Shown here piece by piece: positions 1 to 12,475 of a stretch of 64,000 bases of DNA. How positions within the stretch are numbered: position 1 is the stretch's first letter; each line of letters begins with the position of its first letter. The stretch is from Melitaea cinxia (Eukaryota; Arthropoda; Insecta; Lepidoptera; Nymphalidae). The notes below the pieces were generated by a model. The model was not told the origin of the DNA. It did no database searches and saw nothing but the letters and a program-made list of their open reading frames with translations. The translations under genes and the position numbers were made by a program. The stretch spans positions 9,236,001 to 9,300,000 of the forward strand of contig NC_059414.1 in assembly GCF_905220565.1 (NCBI RefSeq), written 5' to 3'.

Positions 1-426
1 TTTTTGATTTAATTATATTAATAATGGGCTCCCAAGCAGGTGGTAATTGCCAGCCATCTTCTCTATTGAAATTTGGATGTTTTTTAATTTCAATAGGTCA
101 TAGGGTAGGTTAGGTCAGCTATATGTTCTATGACCTAAAACATCGTCGCTATACTAAGTCCGCAATCTGTGAACACAGTCTAGACACAGCTAGCCATTAT
201 ATTAGATTCGATAAACCACAGATCCTCGCAAAAGAACACCGATTCCAACCAAGGATGATCCGTGAGGCTAGGTTTTTAGTTAACTTACTCTAGTAAGGCT
301 TAGCTTGTTTTTAATGAAAAATTGTCTGTGGTTAAATTTACTGTACTTGATATATTATAAATGTCACTGTAACAATGTCTGCATTTCTGCAGGTGTAGGC
401 TTCAACTTAGTGTTCTCAATTGTTTT

Positions 427-1023
427 TAACCGACTTCCAAAAAAGGAGGAGGTTCTCAATTCGACTGTATTTTTTTTATGTATTGTACATCAGAACTTTA
501 GACCGTGTGGACCGATTTCGACAATTTTTTTTTAATCGAAAGGTGGTGTGTGTCAATTGGTCCCATTTAAATTTATTTGAGATATAACAACTACTTTTCG
601 AGTTATAACTAATAATGCGTTTTTACTTGACGCTTTTTTCGTCGACCTACGTTGTATTATACCGCATAACTTTCTACTGGATGTACCGATTTTGATAATT
701 CTTTTTTTGTTGAAAAGGAGATATCCCTAGTTTAGTACCACGATAAGGAAACCAGGATCTGATGATGGGATCCCAGAGAAATCGAGAGAAACTCTCGAAA
801 ATCCGCAATAACTTTTTACTGGGTGTACCGATTTTAATAATCTTTAATTTAATCGAAAGCTAATGTTTGTCATGTGGTCACATATAAATTTTATTGAGAT
901 CTGATAACTACTTTTTGAGTAATCTTTGATAACGCGTAGTTACTTGACTATTTTTTCGTCGATCTACGTTGTATTACTCGTCGATGTAATTGAAGTCGGT
1001 TTTTTTTCGTTTGCGAGCAAACA
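427..1023 (+). mobile_element. MITE-like element, dimeric (AACCGACTTC termini)
   Basis: It starts TTTAACCGACTTCCAAAAAA and ends TGAAGTCGGTTTTTTTTCG then TTTGCGAGCAAACAC. The ends form a 10-bp inverted repeat (AACCGACTTC / GAAGTCGGTT). Inside, the block with TTTCTACTGGATGTACCG recurs ~190 bp later as TTTTTACTGGGTGTACCG, each followed by a CGTCGAYCTACGTTGTATTA word, so the element is internally duplicated. No coding frame. Transposon class unresolved. Confidence 0.7.
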
Positions 1024-3214
1024 CAATTATGTTTTTAATCTTTGTTAATGTGTCTAAAGAGGTTAATTGATTTTCTTTCTATTAAATAATATTTTGTACC
1101 CCATTTTTTTATAGATTTTTTAACAATTTGTATTTCGTTTGCTTAAATACACGAGTGCTAATAGTTTAGCTATTACTAAGCAAGAAAATTAATTTTGTTG
1201 CTTTATGCCAGTGCGAATTAAGTGAGCAAGTTACTAGTTTTATTACAATAGATTTAATTTCTCAGCTGTTTGTCGAATGTCTAGTTATCTGCTTGATATT
1301 TTCGTTTGGAATATACACATATATTATACTGAACGTATTTAACAACGTAGGTGTCATTGCTGTACTCGCAGTACACTAATAGTAGGTGTTTATTTATTTT
1401 TATAGATATTCATACTGGAATGAGGAGCTGAGAACCTACGCCTATATTTGTTAAAGACGTAGACGTAGGTTACGTTGTGGTTGTATAGCATTGAACATTA
1501 TTAATTTATTACATAATTTTTGCACCAAGGCTACATTATACATAATTACATAAGTTCTTTCGTAATTAAATTGCTTCGTATTTATTTAATAAAAATGAAG
1601 ATATGTGTGACAAATTAGATATTACCATATTAGACAAACTTATCTGGCGATATCATTGATAGAGTTAGTAAATATAATCAGTAACAGCTTAGTGGAAAAA
1701 TGGTATGTATTTATATACCTTAAAAGTAACTTCTTTACTGATAAGTTAACTTTTTTAAATCTTAGTTTTAATAAATAGCCATGACTTATTGAAGCATATA
1801 ACTATCGGAAATATATAATTGCCTTTATATTTTTGAACTGTTATTGCAAGACGTATTTCTTCTCATTAAAGAACTGTATTTATTAAATATGGTGGACTAT
1901 TAGAGAAAAAAATTAAATAAAATCGTTTTTGAATACACAACACGATGGATAAAATTACATTCTAAGATTTAATGCGAGCTTACACTTATTACACATATTT
2001 AAGGAATGTGTATGCACGTTACCATATAAGTAGTGCAGCGGATGTCCGTCCATCCATTGCAATAAATATAAACTGATTCATCACTACGCATGATCGTAAT
2101 ATTGATGTATCCGGTTTTTCGTTTCATTCGTAAACTCGCATTAAAATCACGGCTGCCTAATGTTATTTGAAGAAACAAGAATCAAAAGCTTCAATGACCT
2201 AGTGGCACACGAAAATACCGTTAAAACGGTCACTGTGGGGAACTGTATTCTAAATGAGGATTATGTCATTTTTGTAATCTATGTGTATGAAGTTCTTTTA
2301 AATAATTCATTGACAGAAGAAGATTCATTGATACCTTCAAATAGTCAGTCTCACGTGTGTTGGCATCAAAACCCACATTCACACGCTATTTATTAATAAG
2401 AAAAATATATATACCTATACATAATATTAAAATTTATCGTGCAGAACGTTTGTTGAGATACCTATAATGTCTTTATTTCGTTGATTTTTGTTTCTTCTCT
2501 TATTATCTGTTGCGGAAGCTTTCGCAATCGTTAGGTGATTTTTATTAAAAGATGCACATTTGTTACACAACATTTTAGTTTTTATTCGTACAGGATTTAT
2601 TTTTTTGAAGTAATTACTAAACCAGGAGTAATTTCTGATCATTTTCCGCATTAACCTTTGACTAAATAAGGAACATAAAAATTATTTTATTGTACAACGC
2701 CTTAACCCAATGCCTTTGATCCCCTATTATATATTATGTTCTCGTATTATTTCAAGATAATGATCGCCCGGGTCAATATAGATATGCCGACCACTTTCAT
2801 TCGTGACTTACGGTTGCTCGGGTACGTATTGTTAGGCGACGTAATTTCCTTAAGAGGTAATTACTTACCGCTTCCTAGTAATTACTTATAAGTATAGACT
2901 CGGGAGAGATTTATTTAAGACTAAGATAGTGTCTTATAATGTTTTATTGAGGTTAATTTTTGAGATACACATTTTTATCTAAAATATTTTAGTGATGCGT
3001 ATATTTGAGCACACAAATGTTACATGAAGTAGTGTACTTTTCTGTATGTTTCTAAAATTTTACCTTACTACTTAATACTCCTATCAACCTTTACTTATAC
3101 GGGATGTATGTTTAATTTTGAAATTAAACTTTACATATATATATCATCAATACCAATAAGTAAAATTGTAGTGTTTCTTTTTAATATTAAAATAACCACT
3201 TCTTACTAAATGTA
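1024..3214. other. AT-rich intergenic stretch, no gene seen
   Basis: No exon with convincing splice sites and no repeat copy found. Short frames at 2160-2396 (+) and 2427-2651 (-) lack codon bias or domain features. Confidence 0.6.
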
Positions 3215-3411
3215 TATGGATGTTTACACGGTACATATACCAAAATAACATTTTTACAATTTTTGTCTGTCTGCCTGACTTTCACTAGTAAACATCTGAT
3301 GTAATAACTTAGGCTGTTTTAATTTTAGAAATCTGTTTATTTTATAGCTCTGCGAATTGAACTGAACTTTTTCGTTAAATTACACGCGGATGAAGTCGCG
3401 GGCACAGCTAG
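3215..3411 (+). mobile_element. Helitron-like element (ACGCGGATGAAGTCGCGGGCACAG-CTAG family)
   Basis: GGATGTTTACACGGTACATA near the left and CACGCGGATGAAGTCGCGGG then CACAGCTAG at the right define it. The terminal hairpin is GCG..GTCGC-like. Homologous inverted copies lie at 4213-4445 and 14128-14402. Confidence 0.6.
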
Positions 3412-4212
3412 ATACATATATAATGTAAAATCTTTTTAATAGATACCTACTATAGTTCATATCCTAAACATTTCTAAGATGCAATTAAATAATACTACTC
3501 ACACTCTTATAAACACTTACGCAATACAGACAAATAATGCATGCGTAATTGCTGGCCTATTATTAAATGCGATTAATTATTATTCGAATTTGGTTACATT
3601 AATCTACTTTCGTTTTTATCTCTGTTTTAAGAATTACAACAATAGTTAGTAAAGTTAAGAAACATGACGTTGTATAATATTAATGTTTTATTGCATTAAT
3701 TTAATAACATGAGTCGGAACGGATGTCGACTAGCCTTTGGCGGTGAGATTATAATTATCAATTTAGTTAACTTTTCTTTATTAACGATAGTTTTGAGGCA
3801 TATTAATTATTACCGTAAAGGCCTATTTTAGTTTCTTTGATTTATTTTTAAAGATTTATTGTTTATTTTCTATGCCTGTCTAGTATCAAAGGTAGTGTGC
3901 GGCTTTGTAATACGATAAATGGGTATCAGGTTTTGACCGGAGAACAAGAATAGTACCGCGTTGTCGTATACGGAAATAGGACATACCACTATCTTACTTA
4001 ACTAATATTAACACTTATACAACGTTCATTTTAATAAGGAATTTCAATTAGAGATTTAGTATAGTGTAGTAGCGTATAAGTTATGTATGTACTTTAAATT
4101 TCAGTTTAGATAGGTTTTGATAACCGTCAGATTGTTTGACATTATATATTATGGTTATTACTTTTTTGCAAGTTTATAGCGAGTTTATTGGCTAATATAA
4201 TATTATAATATA

Positions 4213-4445
4213 CTAGCTGTGCCAAAGTTATCGTTCAGTTCACAGAGTTATAAAATAAATAAATTTCTAAAATAAAAGTAGTCTAAGTTACTCTTTACTA
4301 TATCAGCTCTCTGCCAGTGAAAGTACCGTCAAAATCGGTCCAGCTGTTTCAAAGATTAGCTGGAACAAATAGATAGACAGACAGACAGAGAAGAATTATA
4401 AAAAATGTTATTTTGGTATATTTATCGTGTATACATCCATATGTA
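4213..4445 (-). mobile_element. Helitron-like element (same family as 3215)
   Basis: CTAG at 4213-4216, then CTGTGCCAAAGTTATCGTTC. The plus strand runs through GTCAAAATCGGTCCAGCTG, a GACAGACAGACAG run and TGTTATTTTGGTATATTTAT. It is the reverse of the 3215 copy, about 1 kb away. Confidence 0.6.
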
Positions 4446-4554
4446 TTAAGTAAAATGCGGTTATTTTGATATTACAAACAGACACTACAATTTTATTTAT
4501 TTGTATAGATGTAGCTTTCTAAAAATAAAGTATAGTAATTGTTTTCTAATGTTT

Positions 4555-4670
4555 ACGCGAGACACACAGGTCCTCCCGTGACCATGGTTGCTGTAAAGTA
4601 TCCGAAACGTCGGGAATCAAAAGTTAATAATAAACCGCGATAAAATCCGAAAAAAGTTGTTTCATTAAAT
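4555..4670 (+). mobile_element. Possible retroelement 3' end
   Basis: CCTCCCGTGACCATGGTTGC, GTATCCGAAACGTCGGGAAT and AATAAACCGCGATAAAATCC form a recognisable phrase that I associate with 3' ends of a lepidopteran retroelement, perhaps Penelope-like. No coding sequence precedes it. Confidence 0.35.
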
Positions 4671-7149
4671 AAGTATAGTAATTACTACATATTAAAATAT
4701 TTTCATTATTAAAAAGTATCTACTTTATTTAAATCATATAATATTCGATTGTGGTTTAGAAATTTTATGATTTGGTATACTTAAAGATCACTGAGAGAAA
4801 AATCTAACAAATTAAATAATATTAAGTATGAAAAGTATTAATTAGATCAAACCGTCTTCAAGTGGTCGGTAAGAATACATAAATATACACGCGTTTAATA
4901 TTTTCTTTCGTTTTGAAGTAATGTAACAAACATATGTTTTTATTTACAATATTACATATCTAACTGTATGCTTCTTAACTTTTTCGTCAAGACATTTACG
5001 TAAATCTGTAGGTTAATTGTTCCACCAATAGCACTTAAACTATTTTTACGCCGATAAGAGTACCAAATTTATTTATTTTCCAACATTATTCGTGTCAACA
5101 TCGTTTGGTTAACAGACATGGCATCAAACCACTTCGGTTCGAGTGGCATTTACCAGTTAATCTTGAAATGTGTGAAACATCTAATTGTGGACTGTTATTG
5201 TGTGTAACGTGCATTAGTGGGAATGTTGACACCGCTTTATAAATAAACGAAGTTTCTTACAGCGTCTGATAACAGTTAAAATTTTTTTAGTTATAATTAT
5301 TACGTATACTGCTTGAACTTAAATATTTTGATCTATATTTTGAACTGTTAAACGTGTCGAGTTTAGTTTTAAAAACTTTTCTGAATTTTTCCAAATATAC
5401 AAATTTTTAAACTTTTAATCAATATAGAACCCTCTACAAACTATAGGAATTAAAAAATGTGAATGAAATTGGTGAAGTAATTTTTGAGACATGGCGTCAT
5501 TAAGTTAATTTGGGATTCATTTATAAAGGTGGAATCTTGCACCTCAATTTCGAAGCATATATCTTTAACCGATTGAGCTGAAATTTTATATACATGTTTA
5601 ATTCTGATGACAATATGATGTCCATACTCAAGATGGTGGAGTAGTTAGAGAAAGTACGCATACTACGTGACCCATTTCTTTTATAATTTCTTACAAGGGA
5701 CAAGCTTTTTTATCATGTAAAGTTTTGTAATAAAATTATATACTGAAGGTTAAAAGTTTCAAAGGAAAAGTTTATTTTATTCTTTTTAGCGTATTAAAAA
5801 TAAAAGCTTGTTTTAAACAAACTTTTTCTTTAATTTATTTTATACGTATATAATAATCTAAGAAGGAATTTCACTAATCATGTTCGAACATAATTAGGAC
5901 AAGAATTGAAGTTACTTATCCTAACTTCATAATTCTACTTCAACAATGTCCTAGCCGTTAAACATTGTAATAAATTTCCTTTCGTTTAGAATTAGTGTAG
6001 CCTGTTAAACTGCTATTGCTGACTTAAAACGTGCAACTTTTCTATAGATCGTATAACTGTTAAAGCGTAGTAATTATAAAGATATAACTTTTAAATTGGG
6101 GAAATTGATAATAGATAGATAGGTACTTCCTGTACTGTAAAATTTTGTTAGTTATCAAAATATCTTTACTAACCTAACTGTTATGTTTATTTTACTTAAA
6201 ACGGTAATTTTTGATCAGTTATTCTTAAAAGAAATAAATCATTTTGTTTGAAAACTTTATTGCATTCAGATTGTATTGCTCATGTTTTCCTTCAATTGTT
6301 TAAATATATATAGCTTATATGACGGTCTTAAGACTTTTTGTATGTATTATTACATTACATTATAAAACCGGAAACGACATCGAACTTGGTATATTTTTTA
6401 TCCTTCGTAATATCCTGTTTATTATGTATTTTACTGAATGTACTATTTTTTTTCGCTACAGACGTTTCGTTGGTCAGTGTCCGCAATCTTAGACGCGTCT
6501 CAATCTCATTAACATAGCTTTAATTGTACTGTTTCCATCGATTAAGGTGTCAACGTGGCGTCCAAACAAGTTTTGATAGCAATTATCACTGTGACTGAAA
6601 CCAGTTGAACTTCTTATAGCTTATACGTATTTGATTCTCTACGCCTTAAGTTTCTTTAGCTGACAATAATTTATTTTTTTGCTTTGAAATACAGTCGCGT
6701 ATATTAATTACAAATGTTAAGTAGCTGTGGTAGAAATTTCCGAAGATAAAATGGTATAGTTAGATTAACGTTCGCTAATTTTTGGTTACACAAAAAATAC
6801 TATAGAGTGGTACAAAAGTTATGAAATTAAACCAATGTTTCACAGTTATACCTAAATGTTGTAATATTAGTTAACAACTTGCGTGTATCGTACATATTAT
6901 ATGTATCGAAGAAATAAATTTTCAATTCGATACCGTCATAAAACTTTATCTAGAGTGCTCGAATTATTATTTTTGCACTTACTAGCTCGCCGCATCGCAT
7001 TTGAACCAGTTTACATTAATTTCATGTCTCAAGTTTAAGATGTTCGTTTTAAAATGGGAATATTTTTAAGTAAATTTTGATACATATGTATATTTCCAAG
7101 TGTCACATAATATTTCCAAGTGTCACACTTCTATAACATCATAATATTA
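4671..7149. other. AT-rich intergenic stretch, no gene seen
   Basis: Nothing beyond short random frames. A small direct repeat ATATTTCCAAGTGTCACA occurs twice near 7090-7126. Confidence 0.55.
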
Positions 7150-7307
7150 AATGAGAACGTTTAAAAGGATGGATGTTTGTTATCTTTTACACAAAAATTA
7201 TTATTTACGAACTATTTGTAATGAAAATTGGTACGTAGATAGCTGGATAATCCAAAAAAACACATGGGATTGGAAATTACGCGATTAAAACAGCGAGGCG
7301 CATCTAG
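7150..7307 (+). mobile_element. Degenerate Helitron-like or MITE copy ending CATCTAG
   Basis: AAAGGATGGATGTTTGTTAT, ATTGGTACGTAGATAGCTGG and AGCGAGGCGCATCTAGG follow in the order of a common lepidopteran repeat as I remember it. Only one copy is seen here, so the borders are guesses. Confidence 0.4.
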
Positions 7308-7811
7308 GTTTTGATATAAGATTTAAAGAGAAATTTTTCGTAGCTTATCGATTTAATTCATACAAACATAGACATTAGTCTCTTCACTTTATTATGCGAA
7401 TAGCTGGCTACATGATCATTATTGTAGATCGAGTGTAACAAACCGGTTCTATCACGCATGGGAAAGCATGGGAATTTATTAGATGTAGGTAAAGGAAACT
7501 TACTGTTTACGATTTTTCCTACTATTCATACATATATATATGTTGTAAATTGTCTAAAAACCTTTTAAATTATTTAATGCCTATAAGTCATGCGGCACAC
7601 TTCCTATGAAGTAAAAATTTAAATATAATATATATTTTATATATATTTTAATATCTATCTTTAGATATTAAATCCCTTCTATTTATATAATCTTGCATAA
7701 TTAAGTATATGCACATAAACAAACATATTTATATAAATAAATTGTTTACTACTGTACTTTACTACTTGTACGTTCTTAACTGTGTCACTTGTTTATATAA
7801 ATAAACAAACG

Positions 7812-8008
7812 CTTCATACTCTACGGTCCCCAGTAGGATTATATCCTGTGTCAGGGATCCGGAAACACACAATACACAAGCACAAACGTCTAGACCACGG
7901 CAAACATCTGTATGGCCAATGTTTGCCATGTGCAGGGATCGACCCCGCAACCGCCAGCGCAACAGTCACAAACCAGTGCTGTGACCGTTACGCCAACGCC
8001 TCGTCAAA
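7812..8008 (-). mobile_element. tRNA-headed SINE with the alternative body
   Basis: The minus strand starts GGCGTTGGCGTAACGGTCAC (box A), then GCGGGGTCGATCCCTGCACA (box B), the same head as the 51-kb SINE. After GTTTGTGC the sequence changes to GTGTATTGTGTGTTTCCGGA, TGACACAGGATATAATCCT. That second body is also found alone at 61463-61530. Confidence 0.7.
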
Positions 8009-8474
8009 CGTAAATATAATAAATGAAGTATCGTTAGTATTTTTATTTGTTACATTATTCAATTGATTTTTACTAAAAGGTTACTACGAATTAATAGTTA
8101 CAAATTGATATAAACCTATTATTCCCGGTTTGTGGGGACGCTAGGTTAGCGTTTCGACAAATGCGCTTTTTTATAGCGTTGGGTTGTCTTATGTATTGCG
8201 ACTAATATGTAAGTTGCTTACATTAGCTTGGTATGTAGAGTTGATGAAACCTTATATGTTGAAGTGTGATGTCAACCTGCTTTACTTATTTTTTGAAAGT
8301 TAATTTTTATTACTTATTATTTCAGTTTCAATAAAGCTTTATTATATGTATATAATTTTTAAATAAGTTGTTAGTATGTGGATATTTGTTTCCGGTTTGA
8401 ATGTCTGTCCTTGTGAGTCTACTGATATGGGCTCATACTTACCGAAATGCAAAGATTTTCCCACTATTTTTTAC

Positions 8475-8695
8475 TACCGATTCCACCGCCCCCCATTATG
8501 CCTTGGAGAGCAAGTTAAGCAGTTGTCCCCGGTTGCTATCATATACATCTGATAGCGTTTGTTATTCATAGTTACACTAGTTTTGGGAATACATCTGCCC
8601 ATCCGGAGTGGAGCAATGTGGTGGATTAAGCTCAAATTCTTTTCCTACATGAAGAGATAGGTTTATGTCCAGCAGTGGGATGTTACAGACTGAAA
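8475..8695 (+). mobile_element. SINE body fragment
   Basis: The body of the tRNA-headed SINE (CCTTGGAGAGCAAGTTAAGC, ATACATCTGATAGCG, GTGGTGGATTAAGCTC, TATGTCCAGCAGTGGGATG) is present without a recognisable tRNA head, so the copy is 5'-truncated and diverged. Confidence 0.7.
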
Positions 8696-9164
8696 CGTAC
8701 GTGGATAGAATTTTGTAAAAGTTCGTCTAATCAGGTTTAAAACCATTCATTCAATGATATGCTGCCAAGCAGAAATGATTTTTATTCTTGTTTTCTGGTG
8801 TGATGGTTCGGAGAGTCGAATGTAATTACAGAGGGTCGCGTCGGAGAACAATAAATGCCCTATGCATAATGCCCTTGACATTGGCGATAGGACCGAACAA
8901 AGGTTATATATCAAAGAGTTGATACCCTGCTGCGATGCTTTTTTGCTTTAATTTTGGATGAGTGTATTATATTGTTTAGATAACACAGGACGATACTGGT
9001 TTATGAATTAAAAAGTTTAGTGAATAGTGTGTAATTGTTATCGACTACTGTTAATTACTAAACTTGTAAATACGATATATTAACATAATATTATTTGACT
9101 AATTGGATATACTAATCTTACGCGAAAATGAGCCTAAAATTTATTATGGGATAATTAAGAAGCA

Positions 9165-9446
9165 AAGTTTTAAAAGCCTGACAATAACAAACACAACAAA
9201 AAATAATTAGCAAAATCGATCCAGCCGTTCACGCGTGATGGCATCAGAATCAGTTCAGCCTATTGCAGTCCACTGCTGGACATAGACCTCCCTAAGCTCG
9301 CGCCATTCCGTTTTTCCGCAATCCTCATCCAACTTACACCGGCATCTTACGTAGATCGTCGGTCTAACGGGCCGGAGGACTTCCCACACTACGTGATGGC
9401 ATGACCAAAAATAGGCATTCATTTTTATATATATATAGATAAAAGA
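9165..9446 (-). mobile_element. Older Helitron-like repeat split by the LINE tail at 9245
   Basis: GCAAAATCGATCCAGCCGTT before the insertion and ATTCATTTTTATATATATAT after it resemble the arrangement in the 25180 Helitron (GGTCCAACCGTTCTCGAG and TTCATTTTTATATATAAG). Only the 5'-proximal part (minus strand) is recognisable. Confidence 0.5.
9245..9391 (-). mobile_element. 5'-truncated 3' tail of the 36-kb-type LINE, nested in an older repeat
   Basis: An exact 11-bp duplication CGTGATGGCAT (9234-9244, 9392-9402) flanks 147 bp matching, in reverse, the last ~130 bases of the LINE ORF (GTCCACTGCTGGACATAGAC and GTAGATCGTCGGTC). Removing it rejoins an older element (TCCAGCCGTTCACGCGTGAT continuing into a TATATATAGAT end). 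Confidence 0.85.
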
Positions 9447-9951
9447 TAAGTATGTATGCGTATATGAATAAAAATGCTATGAATATTAAAACGGTCTTTA
9501 ATATGGTGGCACTCGGCTTGTTATAAGTACATAAATGTAAAGATTATATTAAATTTTATTAGGACCCGTTATAGCTAGTACTTGATCACAGGCTTGTTAG
9601 TTTATCTAGACTAGATCAGTGCTGGGTTAAGTGAAAAATAATGATTTTATAAGCTTCGCCTTCGTGATCTTAACTCACCGATAAAATTATCTACAAGTGG
9701 TTATTTGCAATTTAGGTAGTGGAGTGAAAGGTTATTACAGATATTAAAATAATGTACCTCCTACCCTGATTGAACGAATCCTTCAGTCCCGTTGTTCGAC
9801 GCATACTCTAGATATTTAATATACATAGATGTTAAAATGTATTAAAAAGTAAAAAAAATCTATACGAGGTTTACGGTAAAATACTAGTTATTAGTATTCT
9901 GTGCTAAGAATATATTGACTGTGTTAAAAAAAATATACGTATTTAAAATAA

Positions 9952-10274
9952 GTAGTGGTCGCCCATGGTCGAAATTCGACCATAATTAAATATTTAAATT
10001 AGAAAATAAAACCAAAAATAATGAAAATAAAGAACCTTTTAAAAAAAAATTCAATTTTACTACAGCCTGACAATCAACAAAAGAGTTATAACAATTATGC
10101 GTATGTGTGTCAAATATATGGTAGTGTGTGTAATGTTTTTTTTTATTGATTTAATATATTTTTGCGCATAATTAAAAAAATATTAGCATTCTGAACTTCT
10201 CTATATGAACTGTAAGTTTACGATTTCATTACTCCGTCGGTATAAAGTTTTTGCTTCACGTATTAATATATAGA
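9952..10274 (-). mobile_element. Non-autonomous Helitron (TATATATTAATACGTGAAG family), diverged
   Basis: The minus strand begins TCTATATATTAATACGTGAA and ends with the palindromic hairpin GGTCGAATTTCGACC followed by ATGGGCGACCACTACT, a decayed CTAG end. The middle (GTCAAATATATGGTAGTGTG, AAATATTAGCATTCTGAACT on the plus strand) matches the copy at 23537. Confidence 0.75.
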
Positions 10275-10773
10275 TATAAAATCCATTTTTGACCACATTT
10301 TAATTGAGAATCTTCTATTGAAAGATTGTTTTTATATTGTGAATGTTTTTGTGCTTAATATTTCGAAAGTTACATAATATTCTGAATCATCATTAATTAA
10401 TACCTATCTATCTTATTTGAATAAAATTTTAATTGAAAAGTGATAACTTAAAGTTTTTTTTGTTTGCTTCTTTATACATTAATTGTTATTATTTATCGGC
10501 ACTATTAGAAGGCAATGTTTAAATTGCAAAGGGTTTCATCGTTGGAGATAGTCTTCTATGGTCTCGTAATAGTAATATTATTTTATACACAATGTATGAC
10601 TTGAAATATATTCTAAATGTTTTAGGTATAAAATTGTATTACTAGGATTATTATGGGTACTATTGTGTGAAGTATAACAGTGTAGCACGCATTGTAGAGC
10701 ATTTTTGCCTGTAATAATATCATAACATTTACGAACATAAAATAAGCTCTCTGCTTCTTCTTGTGTATATATT

Positions 10774-11329
10774 ATCCCACCAAAAACATTTTCATGTAAA
10801 ATGTTGCCAAGACGAGATCATATGGCTCGCACTGTCAAAAAGTTATCAGATCTCATCATCAGCCAAGCTTCAAACTCTACACGTCCTAACTCTACAAGCC
10901 CTAACTTCACAAACTCTACACCTTAGTCAAAATATGTGGCTTGGCCGTTTCGCTACCTTCACGTGGGCGTAAGGTGAAAAATTTATTCAGTTTATTAATT
11001 TTCTGTTATACAATAGTTCTATTAAAGAAAAAATAAAAAGAAGAAGTATAATTGATATACATATAATACAAATAAAAATAAAAAGAGAATATATATATAT
11101 ATAAATGAGACAGGAAAGTCGTCATCTACAACATCGGCAGCCGGTAGTAACGAAACGGCCAAGCCACATATTTTGACTAAGGTGTAGAGTTTGTGAAGTT
11201 AGGGCTTGTAGAGTTAGGACGTGTAGAGTTTGAAGCTTGGCTGATGATGAGATCTGATAACTTTTTGACAGTGCGAGCCATATGATCTCGTCTTGGCAAC
11301 ATTTTACATGAAAATGTTTTTGGTGGGAT
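10774..11329. repeat. Perfect 179-bp inverted repeat with 198-bp spacer
   Basis: 10774-10952 and 11151-11329 are reverse complements over 179 bp with no gap or mismatch that I can find. Beyond the inner edge they differ at the first base, then share three bases. The arms start ATCCCACCAAAAACATTTTC and end GTGGCTTGGCCGTTTCG. The outer flanks do not match. The spacer is A-rich with an (AT)n run near 11090-11104. Each arm contains small CTAACTCTACA / CTAACTTCACA repeats. Both frames through the arms give the same 57-residue string, which is only a consequence of the repeat and not a gene. Confidence 0.92.
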
Positions 11330-11449
11330 TTCACTTCTTTTTGTAAGTTGCTTATGACAATATTATAGCTGCATTTTACCTCCGACACATTTTATACCAT
11401 AAATATCATCCAATCTTCACCATATTTGGTTTAATCACGCTGTTTTTGA

Positions 11450-12170
11450 TTTTATGTTGAACTGATAGGCAAACGGACCTCCGCCAAAACTTAAATACCA
11501 AAATTACACAATGTAAATTTTCGACCTAAACTAATAACCGATTTTTATTTTTTATGTATTTTATTATTATTATTTATAACAATGAGTAACTAGGAGTCCC
11601 TATATAAATTTTCAGACCTCTAGCATCAAAATTTACGGAAGTCTCATACAAACTTCCATCCCCTAGTTTAAGGGGTTGGGGGGTAAAAGTTCCAAGTTTT
11701 AGAATTTTTTTCTTGTTTGTGTACTAATACTAGCTTACATACCAAATTTCAGCTTTCTGGGACTTCAGGAAGTACTCTAAGAATTTTGATGATCATCAGT
11801 GAGTGACGAAATCGGGGGTTTTTAGATATCAATAAAATCTAAAGTATAAGAGCTATGTAATTGAAACTTTATATGTTTAATAAGTTCACTATTGACATTA
11901 TATTCCGAGAATTTTGTTTATCTAGTATAATCCAAACCCAAGTTATGGGGTTTCAAAAAAACGACGAAGCACTTCGAGAAAAGATAGGTAGTGCTTTTCG
12001 TTTTTTTTTTTTTTTTTTTTTTGGCTCGTCTTTGCGGGGGCACTACCGTGCCCCCAGATATTGTATACTGTTTCTAAACCATTTTGTTTTCACTCCGAAT
12101 AAAGTGAAAAGAATAAATTCATATTGTGTTCATAGGTGTCTTGAGAAGCCATTGTAGTGACGGGCAGCTT
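11450..12170 (+). repeat. Unclassified repeat-like block with 22-T run
   Basis: The phrases TATAAATTTTCAGACCTCTA, AAACTTCCATCCCCTAGTTT, AAATTTCAGCTTTCTGGGAC and TGATCATCAGTGAGTGACGA look like a decayed transposon and not unique DNA. T-run at 12001-12022. No second copy is in the window, so borders and class are open. Confidence 0.35.
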
Positions 12171-12211
12171 GTTTTCGATAACATATGGTCCAAATTGAAC
12201 TTTCTTAGCTT

Positions 12212-12475
12212 TTAACCGACTTAAAAAAGGTGGAGGTTATCAATTCAGTTGGTATTTTTATGTATGTACACCGATTACAACGATGCTTCTGATCCGATTT
12301 ACGTGTTTTATTTTTTGTTCGATGCAGAATAGTTGCCATTTGGTTCCATAAGTTTTTAATTCAGTTTGGCTCGGTAGTTTTTATTTTATTAACATTTTTC
12401 TCTTCTTGGACGATGTAATTTTTACAATACTTTGTTTATCTATACACCGATTACTTGAAGATTTCTTTCTCTGTA
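12212..12475 (+). mobile_element. Related AACCGACTT element, diverged
   Basis: TTTTAACCGACTTAAAAAAG and GTGGAGGTTATCAATTCAG start like the MITE family. The interior (TGTACACCGATTACAACG, TCCGATTTACGTGTTTTA, TTGTTCGATGCAGAATAG) is different, so this is a sister family or a separate element. No right inverted end is clear. Confidence 0.45.

Noticed and set aside
10763..11388. Two frames encoding the same ~57-residue string in opposite directions
   Set aside because: Identity follows from the inverted repeat; no family motif, and both run into unrelated sequence.
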